A stretch of DNA of 64,000 nt, taken from Filosporella fistucella. Its lineage: Eukaryota > Ascomycota > Leotiomycetes > Helotiales. Positions 23,090 through 34,506 of this stretch are shown here, piece after piece; the first letter of the stretch is position 1, and each line of letters opens with the position of its first letter. The stretch lies in assembly GCA_030077755.1 (NCBI GenBank), contig JAQJZZ010000013.1:1488001-1552000 (forward strand). The letters run 5' to 3'. The notes beneath the pieces were generated by a model. That model did no database searches. It was not told the origin of the DNA and saw only the letters and a list, made by a program, of their open reading frames with translations. The position numbers and the translations under genes are program-made.

Positions 23090-23361
23090 GCGGGTTTGTG
23101 GGAGGGAATGGGAAAGGGTGGATGTATTTATACTATAATTTAGTCGAATCTTACACCGCTATCATTAGTGAATTTCACTGATAAATTCGCTTCAAAAATT
23201 TGCATAGCGTACAGCTTTTTTATCGATATGAAGTCCAAGGTCTTCAAGCTTGCTTTCACGGGTAATGTGCTCGTGAGGAAAGTGATTGCGCTTCGATTTC
23301 TAACATACGACCTGTATTCCCCCCTTCAGAATACGATGAAGTGCAATGAAACCTCATTACT

Positions 23362-25178
23362 TCAGTTGTCTTCACAAACAATCTCAACACCCAGATCTTT
23401 CGGCCATCTCGGCTGATCAATTCCATTCGTCCTCGTTCCAACATTGAAACCAAGCTTAACTTTTCCATCTGGAAACTGCAATATCGGCTTAACGCATCTG
23501 ATCTTTGTTCCAGCTGCCTTCGTTTCCCGATCCTCGAAGAAAGCTGGCTGTAGCAATTTTGTTGCGCTATGCTCCTTGATCATGCCGATAAATCGTGGAA
23601 TCGTGTACCCCATGTTATGGTAATGTCTGAAAACCTGCTTTCCATTCCGAGCCCATACGTCTTGCCAGACGGTTTCTGGATATGTACCACATGAGTTGAC
23701 TAGCCAGGAGGAATAATAATTCAAAGCAAGGTCAACAGTGAAAGAGCCGCCCTCCTCGGCTTGGCGCATTAATGAGGTCAGGATTCCAGCTACGCCAGCA
23801 ATTCCAGTGCAATAATCTGAGTTCGGGAACACTGGAGTCACTGCTTCATCATTTCCCATGGCTCGACCAAATTCCATAGACACACCGCAGCACTATCAAG
23901 TGTTAGTCTTCTGCCATCATGTGATTGAAGCACTCACGGCATCACTAATCTGTTGCCAGCCACTTCGATACGACCAAGGACCATTCCATCCATAACAGTT
24001 CTCTCTCGCATAGATAATACCCCTTTCTCTTTTCTCACAAATCTTAAGAATATCTTCTTGCCCAAATCCCCACTTGTCCAAAACTCCCGGTCGATAGCCA
24101 GAAATCACAACGTCAGCCTCCAACACCAATTTTCTCATCTTCTCCCTATCTTCCTCTTTGCGGAAATCAAGACAGCTGTTCCACTTCCCCCAATTGAGAT
24201 CACAATGGAGGGACGAATAGTCACATAGATGAGGAGCTGCCACTCTCATTACGCTTGCTCCAAGTTCCGCCAATCCACGCCCAATTGCTGGTGCTGCAAT
24301 GACCCGTGTGATGTCCAGCACTTTCAATCCAGCCAAAGGTCTTTCAGGACCCGAAGAACCTGCCCACCAACTCGGTTTCTGGTTTTCATTTGGGCGAGCA
24401 TGAATCTCAAAGAGACCCACATGAGCATTTGCTTTGCCATGTTCTGAAGCGTTAAACTCGTCGGTCGTCCAACAAATAGTCCCAGCTTGCTTGTAAACAT
24501 CAGATGCCAATCGCTGCATTTCTTCAGAATTTATTTGCGAGATTTTATCCATAAATGGTTTCCACGCTTCTTCAAGTGAAGACGTTTCTATTTCGTGAGG
24601 TAGCCCGACACTTTCCAGTGATGGATCTGGATTCATGGATCCATGCAAGTGAAAAAAGCGATCATCTTTCGTCTTGTAGATATTGGTTACAGAGGCACGA
24701 TGAGGAGTCGCTTGCTGTCGATGTATATCCCAGCTAGGGAAATATTTATTGTGTGTTGCTGGTGAAAGTTTCTCTCCTTCTGGATCGATGACATAGAGAA
24801 GAGTTGACATGATGAATAATTGAGCATGATCACTACAAAGTTAGCAATGCAAAATATGTTCGCCGGAGATGATACTTACGTGTTGATCACGATTTCTTGG
24901 GGTTCAACGCCGTATTTTCTCTTCAGCAAGACATTCAACAAACAAGATTCTAGCCCTTTTAATGCAGAAATACTTTCTGCAAACCTCCAATTGATGGGTA
25001 GACTTGGAGAATCATTTCCTATATATTTGACTTTCGATGCATACTCCTTAACCTCTGGTGGGAGACTTTTGGCGACGAGAGGATTGTTCAATATCCCTTC
25101 CTCCAAAAGTTTCCGAGATTGGAATGGAACCGAGTATGTATCTGGCGTCAAGCCGTCTTTTGTTTCAATGCTTCCCAT
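23362..25178 (-). CDS. CoA-transferase family III (CaiB/BaiF)
   Basis: Formyl-CoA-transferase-type enzyme, 574 residues; exons 25178-24880, 24832-23938 and 23892-23362. Family III enzymes move CoA between carboxylates or epimerise acyl-CoAs. The recognisable core starts only near residue 255 (LAGLKVLDITRVIAAPAIGR, then LAELGASVMRV) and continues with ISGYRPGVLDKWGFG and RERGIIYARENCYGWNG. GWQQISDACCGVSMEFGRAMG and FPNSDYCTGIAGVAGILTSL follow. The ~250-residue N-terminal part (LPINWRFAESISALKG, HAQLFIMSTLLYVID) resembles a second, diverged copy of the fold, as in fungal two-module members of this family. It is transcribed divergently from the AtuA gene 889 bp away, so a shared acyl-CoA catabolic pathway is plausible. 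Confidence 0.85.
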
Positions 25179-26067
25179 CTTGTTTAAATCAATATCCGTA
25201 AGTATTCAATTATAACAGCAACAAAGGCACATAGATATCTTTCCTGAAGAATCTTCAGTCACGGATAACCCGGAAATCAAGATCCACAGCGCAAAAAGAT
25301 CAAACGCGAAGCTCCATCAAAATCCATCTTTACTGACGACGTTGCGGCAATTATCTTAAGTCCCATATTAACGATTGCGGGGCAAAGTTTGCCAGCACTG
25401 CCCCCGTCCCTGACTCTGAGGGAGCTTGTCAGCTGATAGATGCCTTTTTATTGAGGTTCTTTAACCTAGGTTATGGGAAACAGGCTAATGTCTATGCATA
25501 TCATGCAGGTGCAAAATTTGTTGAACATTTTATTCCGATGATTCTTGAAGTCCTTACCCCTGAGCTTCAAGAACTCTTCCTCGGCTCGGTTATTGAAGCC
25601 GAGTTTTGCCCCTCCATCTGTATGAGACGTCTTAGAGGGATGGAAATAAAGCGGCACTAAATTATCTCAAGACGCGAGGAACTTCTCAGGATGATGCCAT
25701 GAGTTCTTCGAATACTTACTCGATTAATAGATGTATTCGTATCTGAAAATGTCGTGGAATGCTTAGGCATAGTATATTGCTCATTTGATGACTATTGTAA
25801 CAATTAAACGGCTTCGAAATAGTCTGGAAGGTTTCCCTATAGGTCAAAACAATGCCGCTTTATGTCCAAGCAGCATCCGGGAAAATCTCATGTCGAGTCA
25901 GTTATAGTTTGAACCCCGCACCGAGCAGAATTATCTTGATACAGGTGGCGTAGCTAGATCATGTCCTCCCAGAAATAATAACGTACCAAATGCTCTCAAT
26001 TATTTTACAGTATCAGATGCAAAGTGAACTTTCTTGACGCTAACAACCACACTAAAATACGTGAGAA
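25179..26067. promoter_or_regulatory. Divergent promoter, CoA-transferase / AtuA
   Basis: 889-bp bidirectional intergenic region. It holds a 7-bp inverted repeat CTCGGCT...AGCCGAG (25580-25603, 10-bp gap) and a CGGATAACCCGG element near 25262, the kind of CGG-containing site bound by Zn2Cys6 factors. That these sites matter is inference. Confidence 0.35.
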
Positions 26068-28253
26068 ATGGGCAGCAAGACAATAAATGAAGAGATGGGA
26101 AAGAGGGCTGTGAGAGTAGCCAATTGCTCTGGGTATGCAGGTAAAATAAGTTGATGACGAGACACAAGTCGAGTACAAAAACGCTGACAATATCACAGGT
26201 GACCCAGCTTATCAGATGCTCCGTCAAGCAAAAGATGGCAATGTTGATTTCATAACTGGCGATTATCTCGCCGGTAAATAACTTCCTTCTTCTTCAATCT
26301 AACAAAAAGACCATATCTAATGCCTCCCAAGAAATGAACCTCGCCGAAAACGCGGAAGCGTTTCGAGCAGGTAAACATCCCGGCTACGTCGAGTCAGCAT
26401 GGTCTGGTATAGAACAAAGTATCGATATCATTGCCGAACGGGGGATAAAAGTAGTGATTAATGGAGGGAGCATAAATCCTTCCGGATTAGCTGAGAAAGT
26501 TGCTTCGTTGGTAAGTCAAGATGCCTAACCCTACGCCACAGAGTATCAAATACCAGGGGAAAGATAGATAGAAGCCTGAAAGCTAAAAAGTTCAGGTAAG
26601 ACAAAAGAACTACAACCTAAAAGTCGCGTTCGTCTCAGGCGACGATCTCCTCCCCATCCTAGGCTCAGATCTCACAGATCTAAAATCCACTCTCCCACCA
26701 CATCTCGACTCCGATAACCCAAATATAAAACTCCCATGGAACAGCCTCCACCCATCCACAAGCAAAAGCATTCCCCTCATCTCAGCAAACGCCTACCTAG
26801 GCGCTCGCGCCATCGTGCAAGGTCTCCGTCTAGGCGCCGATATCATAATCTGCGGCCGGGTCGCAGATGCGTCTCCCGTGATAGGAGCAGCTTGGTACTG
26901 GTTTTCCTGGTCTGACAGCGATTATGACCGTCTAGCAGGCGCGTTGATTGCTGGTCATCTTATTGAGTGTTCTGCTTATGTTACAGGTGGGAATTTTTCT
27001 GGTTTTACGAGATATGATCAGGATATCTTTTTGGAACCGGGGTTCCCGATTGCGGAGATAGAGAGGGATGGGAGTTGTGTTATTGGGAAATGTGAGGGGA
27101 CAGGGGGAATGGTGAGCGCGGAGACGGTGAAATGTCAGTTTTTGTATGAGTTGCAAGGGAGTGTGTATTTGAATAGTGATGTTAAGGCTTATTTGAATGG
27201 GGTTAGGGTTGAGGAAGTCGGAAAGGATAGGTATGTACTTCATAATAACCTGTTGGGCGATGCTGATTAGAAATAGAGTGAGAGTCTCTGGTATTAAGGG
27301 AGCACCGCCTCCGCCTACAACAAAAGCTACTATCTTCTACAAAGGTGGCTATCAATCCCAGATACTGCTTAACGCTACTGGATACGGAACATATCAGAAA
27401 TGGGCTCTGTTTGAGCGACAACTACGAAGGAAACTGGAAGCTAATGGAGCCGATAAAGATCTCTCCATCTTCGAATTTCAAATGTATTCCCTCCTCCCAC
27501 TCATTCTCCCAAACCTAACACCATCCCAGTATCGGCACACCCCAGCCCAACCCCTCCTCCCAACTAAATAGCACAACCTACCTCCGCATCTTCTCAGAAT
27601 CCCACTCCGAAACACCTCTCTACCTTCTCCTTCAAGCCCTCGGTGAAATCTCCCTGCAGCATTTCTCAGGCTACCACATGGCGCTCGATATGCGTACCGC
27701 TCTCCCAAAACCCTTTCTGGCCATGTATCCTGCTCTATTTCCTCAAGATCTTTTACCAGAAAAAATCACGTTTATAGATCCTGCTACCGGTGGTGTAGGT
27801 GAAGAAAAAGATGTTGGACATCCGGTCCAATATGAAGAGTTGGAGAGAAGAGAAAATATCCCTGTGTCTCCGAATGCGAGATCATTGGCATCGTTTGGAG
27901 AAACGAGAGCATTGAGATTAGGTGATGTAGCTCTCGCCCGATCAGGAGATAAAGGGTCAAATCTCAATGTCGGATTCTTTGTACAGACAGCTAAAACATG
28001 GGAATGGTTTCGTTCTTTCCTCAGCACGGAGAAGATGGTTCAATTGATGGGAGAAGATTGGAGTGAAGATTATTTTATTGAGAGAGTGGAGTTTGAGGGT
28101 ATTTGGGCGGTGCATTTTGTGGTTTATGGAATTCTGGGCAGGGGCGTTAGTAGTTCTACTAGGTTGGATGCGTTGGGTAAGGGGTTCGCGGATTACGTTA
28201 GGGATAAGGTTGTTGAGGTGCCGGTGGTGTTGGTGGGGGAGATGAAGATTTGA
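26068..28253 (+). CDS. AtuA-family protein (acyclic terpene utilisation, DUF1446)
   Basis: Protein of the AtuA/DUF1446 family, 632 residues; exons 26068-26140, 26199-26273, 26332-26510, 26596-27230, 27271-27483 and 27530-28253. In bacteria, atuA lies in the citronellol/geraniol degradation operon; its biochemical step is not established. Visible marks are VRVANCSGYAGDPAYQMLRQ at the start, DFITGDYLAEMNLAENA, VVINGGSINPSGLAEKV, GADIIICGRVADASPVIG, FIIGTPQPNPSSQL-type text, and the C-terminal ferredoxin-fold module opening LGDVALARSGDKGSNLNVGF. Both N- and C-terminal domains are complete. The small first two exons were placed because they restore the conserved start exactly. Paired with the CoA-transferase upstream. 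Confidence 0.88.
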
Positions 28254-28458
28254 GGGGATTATAATCAAATAATGGGCTGAAGGTATATATATGACAGATT
28301 GAAGTAGATATGGATGGGTTTCTTGCAATTTGTACCGAAATGGTGTGTCGCTGTGCCTTCATACTGTAGGTATGCTATGCCCCTGATGCCTGTTTCCGAG
28401 ACGAATTCAGTGAGATCACTGAGATGCTGTTGCTCTTTCGCAATTACATGTCCCAGCA

Positions 28459-29735
28459 CTAATTGACGGCAATTCCTTTTCCCACCTGCGCCATACCACA
28501 ATCTTTCTCCTCTTCCCTTCGATTATCATCCTCTCTCTCCAGCAAAAACTGCTTCTTCACAGCCTCCCTCACACGTCCTTGATAAAACACAACACCGCTC
28601 TCCTTCTTCGGATTCAATATCCCCTCTCCGTAAATACCTGCTTTTAAGCTTTTCTGAACACCTTCGCAGAGGTCAAAGTCCTCAATAGCAACCTGCCTGA
28701 CGAATTTGAAGTATTCTTCAAAGGCATCGTCACTGCCGGCGTGGTAGTAGTCAAATTCCATCCGTGAGACGGAAGGATCAGGGGAGGGAAGCTGGAAGTG
28801 TAAGCTGGTATCATAATGTCTCTCAAACAGAAGGTTCTGGTAGTGTAACCGAGGGAACGAAATGAGGGCCAAACTATCTTGGGCAGGACTACAAAGAGAG
28901 AGAGAGAGAGAGAGCTATGGCCTACTGTACGAAATGAGGACATTCCTCCACCATATACATTCAGAGTTGAGATCGGAAAGAAATAGAGAAAAAGACCATC
29001 TGTCTTTACTGACGTAGCAGATGGATTGGCGAGATGCTGAGAGAAATTCAGAGAAGATGTCACTGTGTAGAAAGTTGGTGGGTAGTATTTTGTGAAGGTA
29101 GGATGAGTGTAGGCGCAGTGGAGACATTCCTGAAATCCATCAATCCTAAACATTGTCAATGGAGTTCTTATTAGTGACACAAAAGACAAAGAAACACCAG
29201 GAGCCGAATGGGAAGACAAACATTGTCTTCCAGTTGAAGTTTCCTGTGTATGAGATACTCCGTCGGTGGGGTAGTTTTGTGAAATCGACTTTATTTGTCA
29301 AATCTTCCAAACCGACAAAGTATTCCTCGAATGTTGGCGTGTCGAGAGATAAAGTTGCGAATACGAGACCACTAGGTGTGATATGAAATTTAATTTTTCG
29401 ATCCTAGAACCGTCAATAGAATTCGAACGAAGATCAATAAACTAACCTTCTCCTCTGCATATACTATGATCCCATTCGTATTGATGCCTTCACATACAGG
29501 AGCTTGGTTTTCGACAACAAGCACAACCTGAGCGATTTCATATATAACTTTCTCGGATCGATCTTGGAATCTGGTCACGGGACCCAGAAAATGCCATGAC
29601 TGCTTAATGTTAATAGAATGAATGCATATCTTGACAATTCTGTCCTGCCTTGAGAAACACAGCCCTCCTTTCCAGCTGGTAGAGCGCAGCACTCGTAAAC
29701 CAGGAAGCTGGTAATGTTCTTGAAAGCTTTTCCAT
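28459..29735 (-). CDS. Ring-hydroxylating-oxygenase-like alpha subunit lacking the Rieske centre
   Basis: Relative of choline-monooxygenase-type Rieske non-haem-iron oxygenases, 324 residues against about 400 usual. Exons are 29735-29649, 29599-29447, 29403-29222, 29145-28926 and 28791-28459. The N-terminus LPASWFTSAALYQLERRAVF is classic. The text then runs from SWHFLGPVTRFQD through YEIAQVVLVVENQ straight to the pre-catalytic linker, so the ~60-residue block holding the C-x-H and C-x2-H cluster ligands is absent. The catalytic part is intact: DGFQECLHCAYTHP (His150, His155), GLFLYFFPISTLNVYGGGMS, and Asp252 in VAIEDFDLCE. Intron 1 would need a GC donor, so this exon join is less secure. May be a pseudogene or a specialised subunit; see its divergent neighbour. 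Confidence 0.75.
28895..28914. repeat. (AG)10 microsatellite
   Basis: Ten AG units inside the last intron of the Rieske-less oxygenase gene. On its sense strand it forms a CT-rich tract ahead of a TAG. Length polymorphism is likely. Confidence 0.9.
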
Positions 29736-30414
29736 GTCGGTTGTTCTGTCCCCCTCAAAATGTCTTGAAATTGACGAGATAATGATAGCTCATATATGAT
29801 ATCTACTCTATTCTTAATGGAAAGCTCCGATAATGTCCGGTGTAACTTTGCTGTTGTTGAACGTGATGCAACATTCAGGGCCCGCAACCTGATTGGTGAA
29901 GGCAGCCAACCAAAGAACTAAAATTCTCCCAAATCGGAAGTGCGATCCTGATGACTACTCGATCGCCCACAACTAGTCTGAAGTATCATCCGTCTCCCCC
30001 TCTCCAATAATTTCGCATACAAATAAGACGATTACAATGCACTCGACTTCGTCGTATCACCCACGAACGGCTCGTGGGAATGCCACGAGACACACACGTT
30101 GTACTGAGCAGGTGACGGTAGCCCGACCCAAAATTTGGTTGTACAAGATCCTGGTATAAAGCGCCTGTCAGGACGTTTGAACCAAATGAGGATTCACAAT
30201 GCATAATCGATTTGCCAGCCGGTCGTGTAGCGAATCTGGCACGAGTGTACTATCTGTATGATTCAATCCTTGCTGGCTCCAACGGCTTCGTGGCTGGAGT
30301 GGATGAATCTTCTGCTTATGATAAAGAGATGACAAGGCACGAAGGGTCAGAAAGTATTCCAACGCCCACCAAGTGAATTGAAATATATATCACGTGACAA
30401 ACGTGCCAGAAACA
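29736..30414. promoter_or_regulatory. Divergent promoter of the two Rieske-type genes
   Basis: 679-bp bidirectional region between the Rieske-less oxygenase (-) and the Rieske protein (+). No RNA gene or repeat was seen. Contains ordinary A/T-rich segments just upstream of the plus-strand ATG. Confidence 0.4.
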
Positions 30415-31846
30415 ATGGCTCTTCCTGATCTTCTCTTGTACTTATCCGCGGCTGGCGTATTAATGTTAGCTACCATGATTTTTCCCGTGTCTCATTTAGA
30501 AAAGTCTTTTATCAGAGCATCATCAATTTTGTGGTCTTGGATCGAGGCAAAAGAAAATGAAAAGATCAGCGAAAACACCACCAAAATTGGACCCACATAT
30601 CCACCAGAATGGTTGACGGATGAGAAGAATTATGATTTGGAATGTCGCGCAATCTTCAGCAAGGTAAGCACAAAATGAAGATTATGACTCACTATGAGAT
30701 TAACACTCAAAGCAATGGCAATACGTCACTCACACTTCGATGTTTCAAAAGGCAGGAGACTACCGCACATTCATAATTGCGAACATCTCGTTCATCGTCA
30801 TCTTGGGGAAGGACAAAAAAGTTCGAGCTTTTCATAACGTATGTAGACATCGTGCTTATGCAGTGACGAAGAAAGAATGTGGCAGCTCAATTGTGCTTGG
30901 CTGTAGATACCATGGCTGGAGTTATGATACCAGTATGTCTAATTCCCTAGAATTTGCATTTTGACCGGAAACTGATGAGGCCTTCCACGTGGAGGGATCA
31001 CAAGTCGTGCATAGTAGATATGCTGATCCATCTTCAGGGGGAAAATTGATCAAAGCTCCTGAATTTGAAAGTATTCCTGGATTCGACAAGGAGATGAATG
31101 GCTTGTGGGAGTTGCAGCTTGAAATACAAGAATCAATGGTGTTTGTCAAATTTGACAGTTCAAGCGACGAGGCGTTGAAATTAGACAAGAGATTGTTGAA
31201 GAGCTGGAAGTTATCGGAAATGAAATGCATCGCGGATTGGAAGGTGGATGGTGCTTTCAACTGGAAGCTCCTCGGTTTGTGAAATGAGACATTCTCAGAC
31301 CCTGCTAATCCAGGTCCAGGTGCACTGAAGGAGAGCAAAAGTGACAAGCAATCATGGCTTCCGTCATGGTTCGTGACAAGTACACACGATGTAGATCTCT
31401 TCCAAACCACGCTTGTTCGTCGTCTAGCCTCCGGTAAGGTCTTGGTGATCAAGGCGATTCCCAAATCCGCGAAAGCTACAACACTCGATTGTTCTATTCT
31501 CGCAAACGGGACCATTGTATCGGCGATCGAAGTTAAAGAAATGAAGAAATCATTGTCCCGCGATATGCAACAGCTCGCTGCAATTCAACGGAGATTTACC
31601 CATAATCAGGAGTCTATGTCAGCACTCACATGCAATATAGCCAAACAGGATGAAATAAACAGAATTTTGAAAGGCCATCTACTCTCGGAGAAGAAACTTG
31701 GGGTGGAAATTCATCCGGCTGCCCGCATACAGCACTTCACCCAAGAAGGAAAGGAAGACGACGATTGTGAGTTCACATACCCGCCCGAGCATGCAGGTCA
31801 CATGAAATTCGACAATGCAATATCTGACCCTTACAGTCTGTCATGA
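30415..31846 (+). CDS. Membrane-anchored Rieske [2Fe-2S] protein without mononuclear-iron domain
   Basis: Rieske-domain protein, 410 residues. Exons are 30415-30663, 30713-30932, 31038-31274 and 31320-31846; the last intron is short (45 nt) and a 31313 acceptor is also possible. Residues about 3-25 are a hydrophobic anchor. The Rieske cluster ligands are complete: C127-R-H129 and C147-x2-H150 (HNVCRHRAY ... LGCRYHGWSYD). Next come GKLIKAPEFESIPGF and the linker to DWKVDGAFNWKLL. Here true ring-hydroxylating oxygenases have the E-C-x-H-C-x4-H iron site. This protein instead passes directly to THDVDLFQTTLVRRLASGKV and IPKSAKATTLDC, the late C-terminal beta region, then a charged tail. It can transfer electrons but has no visible oxygen-activating site. 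Fungi hold such short Rieske proteins; function unknown. Confidence 0.78.
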
Positions 31847-32967
31847 GTTGGAGAACTCGAGTTTGCGAGATTCGATGTGCATTGCCTCTTCGAAATCACT
31901 TGAATGGTAAAGGCTCTTCAAGCATTGTTAGATCGATCTTCATTTCGCAACTGGAAGTCTTGGGTTCTGTAAATTGGTTTCAGCATGCGATCGTGTTTTC
32001 TTGAGATGGCTATTTGGGATTGTGTCGGTGAAATTGAATCTATGACATATGGCTCGTGAATAAAAACAATATTGGTGTGAGTGACGTTTTGGTGATGAAA
32101 TGTTTGGAGATAACTTTTTGCGTGGAGACAGTGAGATGCCGAGGATGAAAAGATCGGAATGTGAGGAGAACATGGGCATCAATTTCATGTGGAGTGCCAA
32201 GTCTTCGCTTGTCCTGCAGTAGCGAGAATTTGGAGCAGTTCCCGTCCCGCTCTCGTCAGGAACAACCACAACACATCTACAACAATACAAGTCTTTTTTT
32301 TCGCAATTCAGCATTCCTTCTTCGATGCGAAGGCTCAATTGCAGTTCCCAGATCTCGGAATAACTTCAATTACCGTTCCCACATATGCTAATCCTCTAGA
32401 TTCGATACTATTGCCCTGCGAACACGATAACAGGCAAGTGAAGCAACGCAAAAGTGAAATGCTCATTGCGGTATTAAATATATAGCTTTCCCGCCCATGT
32501 CTCTCCGCTACCTCGGAACTGGCCTTGCCACATGCGATTCTAAAGATCTGCAAAGCTTCCCTGCTCACCTCAACACTCAATGATGCACTTTAATGTACTA
32601 CTTTTGTACTACTCGGAGTACCTGCCTCGGTCGGTCCTCCTCTCCGCCAATGGCATCAAGATAGCCATGCCTACCCCGCAGGTCTTTTCCCTCCACAGAT
32701 TCTTCCCCATACCTCATTCATCTCCACAACCAGGAAAATGGCGATAATGACCAGGAAGGGACCAGGTTGAAGAGCACACTTCGCATCAATAGTCTCCAAA
32801 TTCGACCGAAGCCTCGTTCTAGCTTAACGGAAAGAGCTCAACAGCTGTCAGATTGCAAGGTAAATCTCTTTCCCAGGTAGGTGCACCCTCCGATCTGCGT
32901 TCAACAAAAGAACTCTTCTCTGCCTGCATCTTCTTTTCCCATGTCACTCGCTGCACACTGAATCAAC
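31847..32967. other. Intergenic region
   Basis: 3' flank of the Rieske protein and 5' flank of the GPI protein. Open frames at 31940-32580 on both strands have no motif. No gene is supported. Confidence 0.5.
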
Positions 32968-33708
32968 ATGAGAGCTTCAATCGTTTTACTTACTGCAGGA
33001 GCTGCTTTTGTTGCAGCTCAAGACAATGGCACACTTGTCAATGGTACTGGGACAAATGGAACTTCGAATATAACAATACCGTGGACTCCCAATGGATGTA
33101 TACGAGATTTCTACCCTGGAAGGGATGAAGTCATCTTCACCATTCCATATACATATGCGCAAGTTATGTCGATTATCGGAAGCTTCAAGAATCTTACGTG
33201 GAGCGGCAATCCTGACAATACGGTTACACTGAATGGAACGGATAACACGGTTGGAACAGCAAGGACGTATGATACCGCTGGTGCGCACGTGGTGGAAACT
33301 ATCACCAAGTACTCGAAACCGCCAAATGGTCCGTATGAGGAAGTTCATACTCTTGACCTTCTCAGTATCCCAGCTGCGAACGTAAAGTTTTATGGCGACT
33401 ACGATGGAACCACAGTTTACTCCATTTGCAGTGGAAAAGCAAGCGTATTCAATTTCACCATTAACTTTTGTGCGACCAACGCAAATGTAGCAGCTGCGAT
33501 TCTGCATATGTTGCACGAGAACGACGCGAAGAATGTTGGAGCACTACTTGGTAACAACACCTTCACGACCTGTGATGCGATATCCGCGACACCAACGACG
33601 ACCGGAACTCCTGCCACCGGGACGGCGAGTGCGGCAAATGTCAACATGGCTTCGATATCAACTTTGACATTGGTTACCGCTGCTGTCTTGGCTGTGATGG
33701 GCTTGTGA
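32968..33708 (+). CDS. GPI-anchored surface glycoprotein, function unknown
   Basis: 246-residue predicted extracellular protein in one exon. Signal peptide about 1-17 (MRASIVLLTAGAAFVAAQ). The body carries about ten N-X-S/T sequons, including dense NGT repeats directly after the signal. A globular region (about 45-190) has alternating strands and four cysteines. A Thr/Ala linker (TPTTTGTPATGTAS) precedes a C-terminal hydrophobic tail following a small-residue site (AANVNMAS), the pattern of a GPI-attachment signal. Conserved as fungal hypothetical surface proteins as far as I can tell; no catalytic motif. Confidence 0.75.
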   Translation: MRASIVLLTAGAAFVAAQDNGTLVNGTGTNGTSNITIPWTPNGCIRDFYPGRDEVIFTIPYTYAQVMSIIGSFKNLTWSGNPDNTVTLNGTDNTVGTARTYDTAGAHVVETITKYSKPPNGPYEEVHTLDLLSIPAANVKFYGDYDGTTVYSICSGKASVFNFTINFCATNANVAAAILHMLHENDAKNVGALLGNNTFTTCDAISATPTTTGTPATGTASAANVNMASISTLTLVTAAVLAVMGL

Positions 33709-34506
33709 GGAGAGGATTGCTTTCTTAGAGATGAAGTATGAATATAATGACTGCCCGACGGCAATTCGCTTCTTGTTGGAGGGATTTATACCCATGGCGT
33801 ATTTGGCTTTTAACCTTGTGGATGATAGACGGGAAGAGAAGGAAGTCATGAGCTGGATTGACGAACCCGGGAGGATATAATTCAGCTACTAATATGCACT
33901 CATCTGTGCTACGAATAAAGAATGCCGACGATGGACTGGACGTCTTCCAGTTAAAACATGTTCCCAGTTGCATTGGTTTTGATATCACAAGTGATTTCTG
34001 TGTTCTCGGCGAAGTCTCGCTCATCCCACTTTTGACTATCGCGGATACAGATCAATTCTCAGGCAGCTAGCTGTATCAGTATGCGGCCGAAGCTTATGTA
34101 TTTGTACATACCTTATCGGTGTCATGCACTTCCCAGAACTTGATAAGGGTGCAGATTCATCTTTAGATTATTTGGTACCGTTTATGGCTTCCCAAACAAG
34201 TATATTTTTGGACCAATGATGGCGTTCCTCCAATCGGGAGATTAATGTGCTTCATAATGCCACTTCACTCGCAGTAATCGCAGATAGCTTTATCGCTGTA
34301 TCCACTATGATAACTCTTATCGTGGCACGCATTTAAGCTTCCACAGAAACTAGGCATGCGGATGGAAGGCTTGTCTCTTTCGTTTAGCTTCCTCTTCTTC
34401 ATCGTGTCTCAAGCCTTTTCAAACAACTTATCCTTCATTTTACTTGTTGCTCCCAAAACAACAGGATAGAGACAGGTACGAAAAATCTTCTGCTAAGAGA
34501 GCCAAA
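33709..34506. other. Intergenic region
   Basis: Between the GPI protein and the permease. No convincing gene; short frames on both strands lack motifs. Confidence 0.5.

Noticed and set aside
29672..29712. tRNA-like string (GCTGGTAGAGCGCAGC...CTCGTAAACCAG) on the plus strand
   Set aside because: It resembles D-arm and anticodon pieces but lacks a paired acceptor stem and a TTCGAATCC-type T-loop at the right distance. It lies antisense to conserved coding sequence (LPASWFTSAALYQLERR) that explains it.
31275..31298. 24-nt intron in the Rieske protein gene ending at the first CAG
   Set aside because: Too short for spliceosomal removal. The acceptor at 31319 (45 nt) or 31313 keeps the same frame and is more credible.
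28459..31846. Inversion breaking one Rieske oxygenase gene into two opposite-strand halves
   Set aside because: I first read it this way, but the minus gene has its own N-terminus and linker (NFNWKTM before IDGFQEC), and the plus gene has its own C-terminal region. They are two separate genes.
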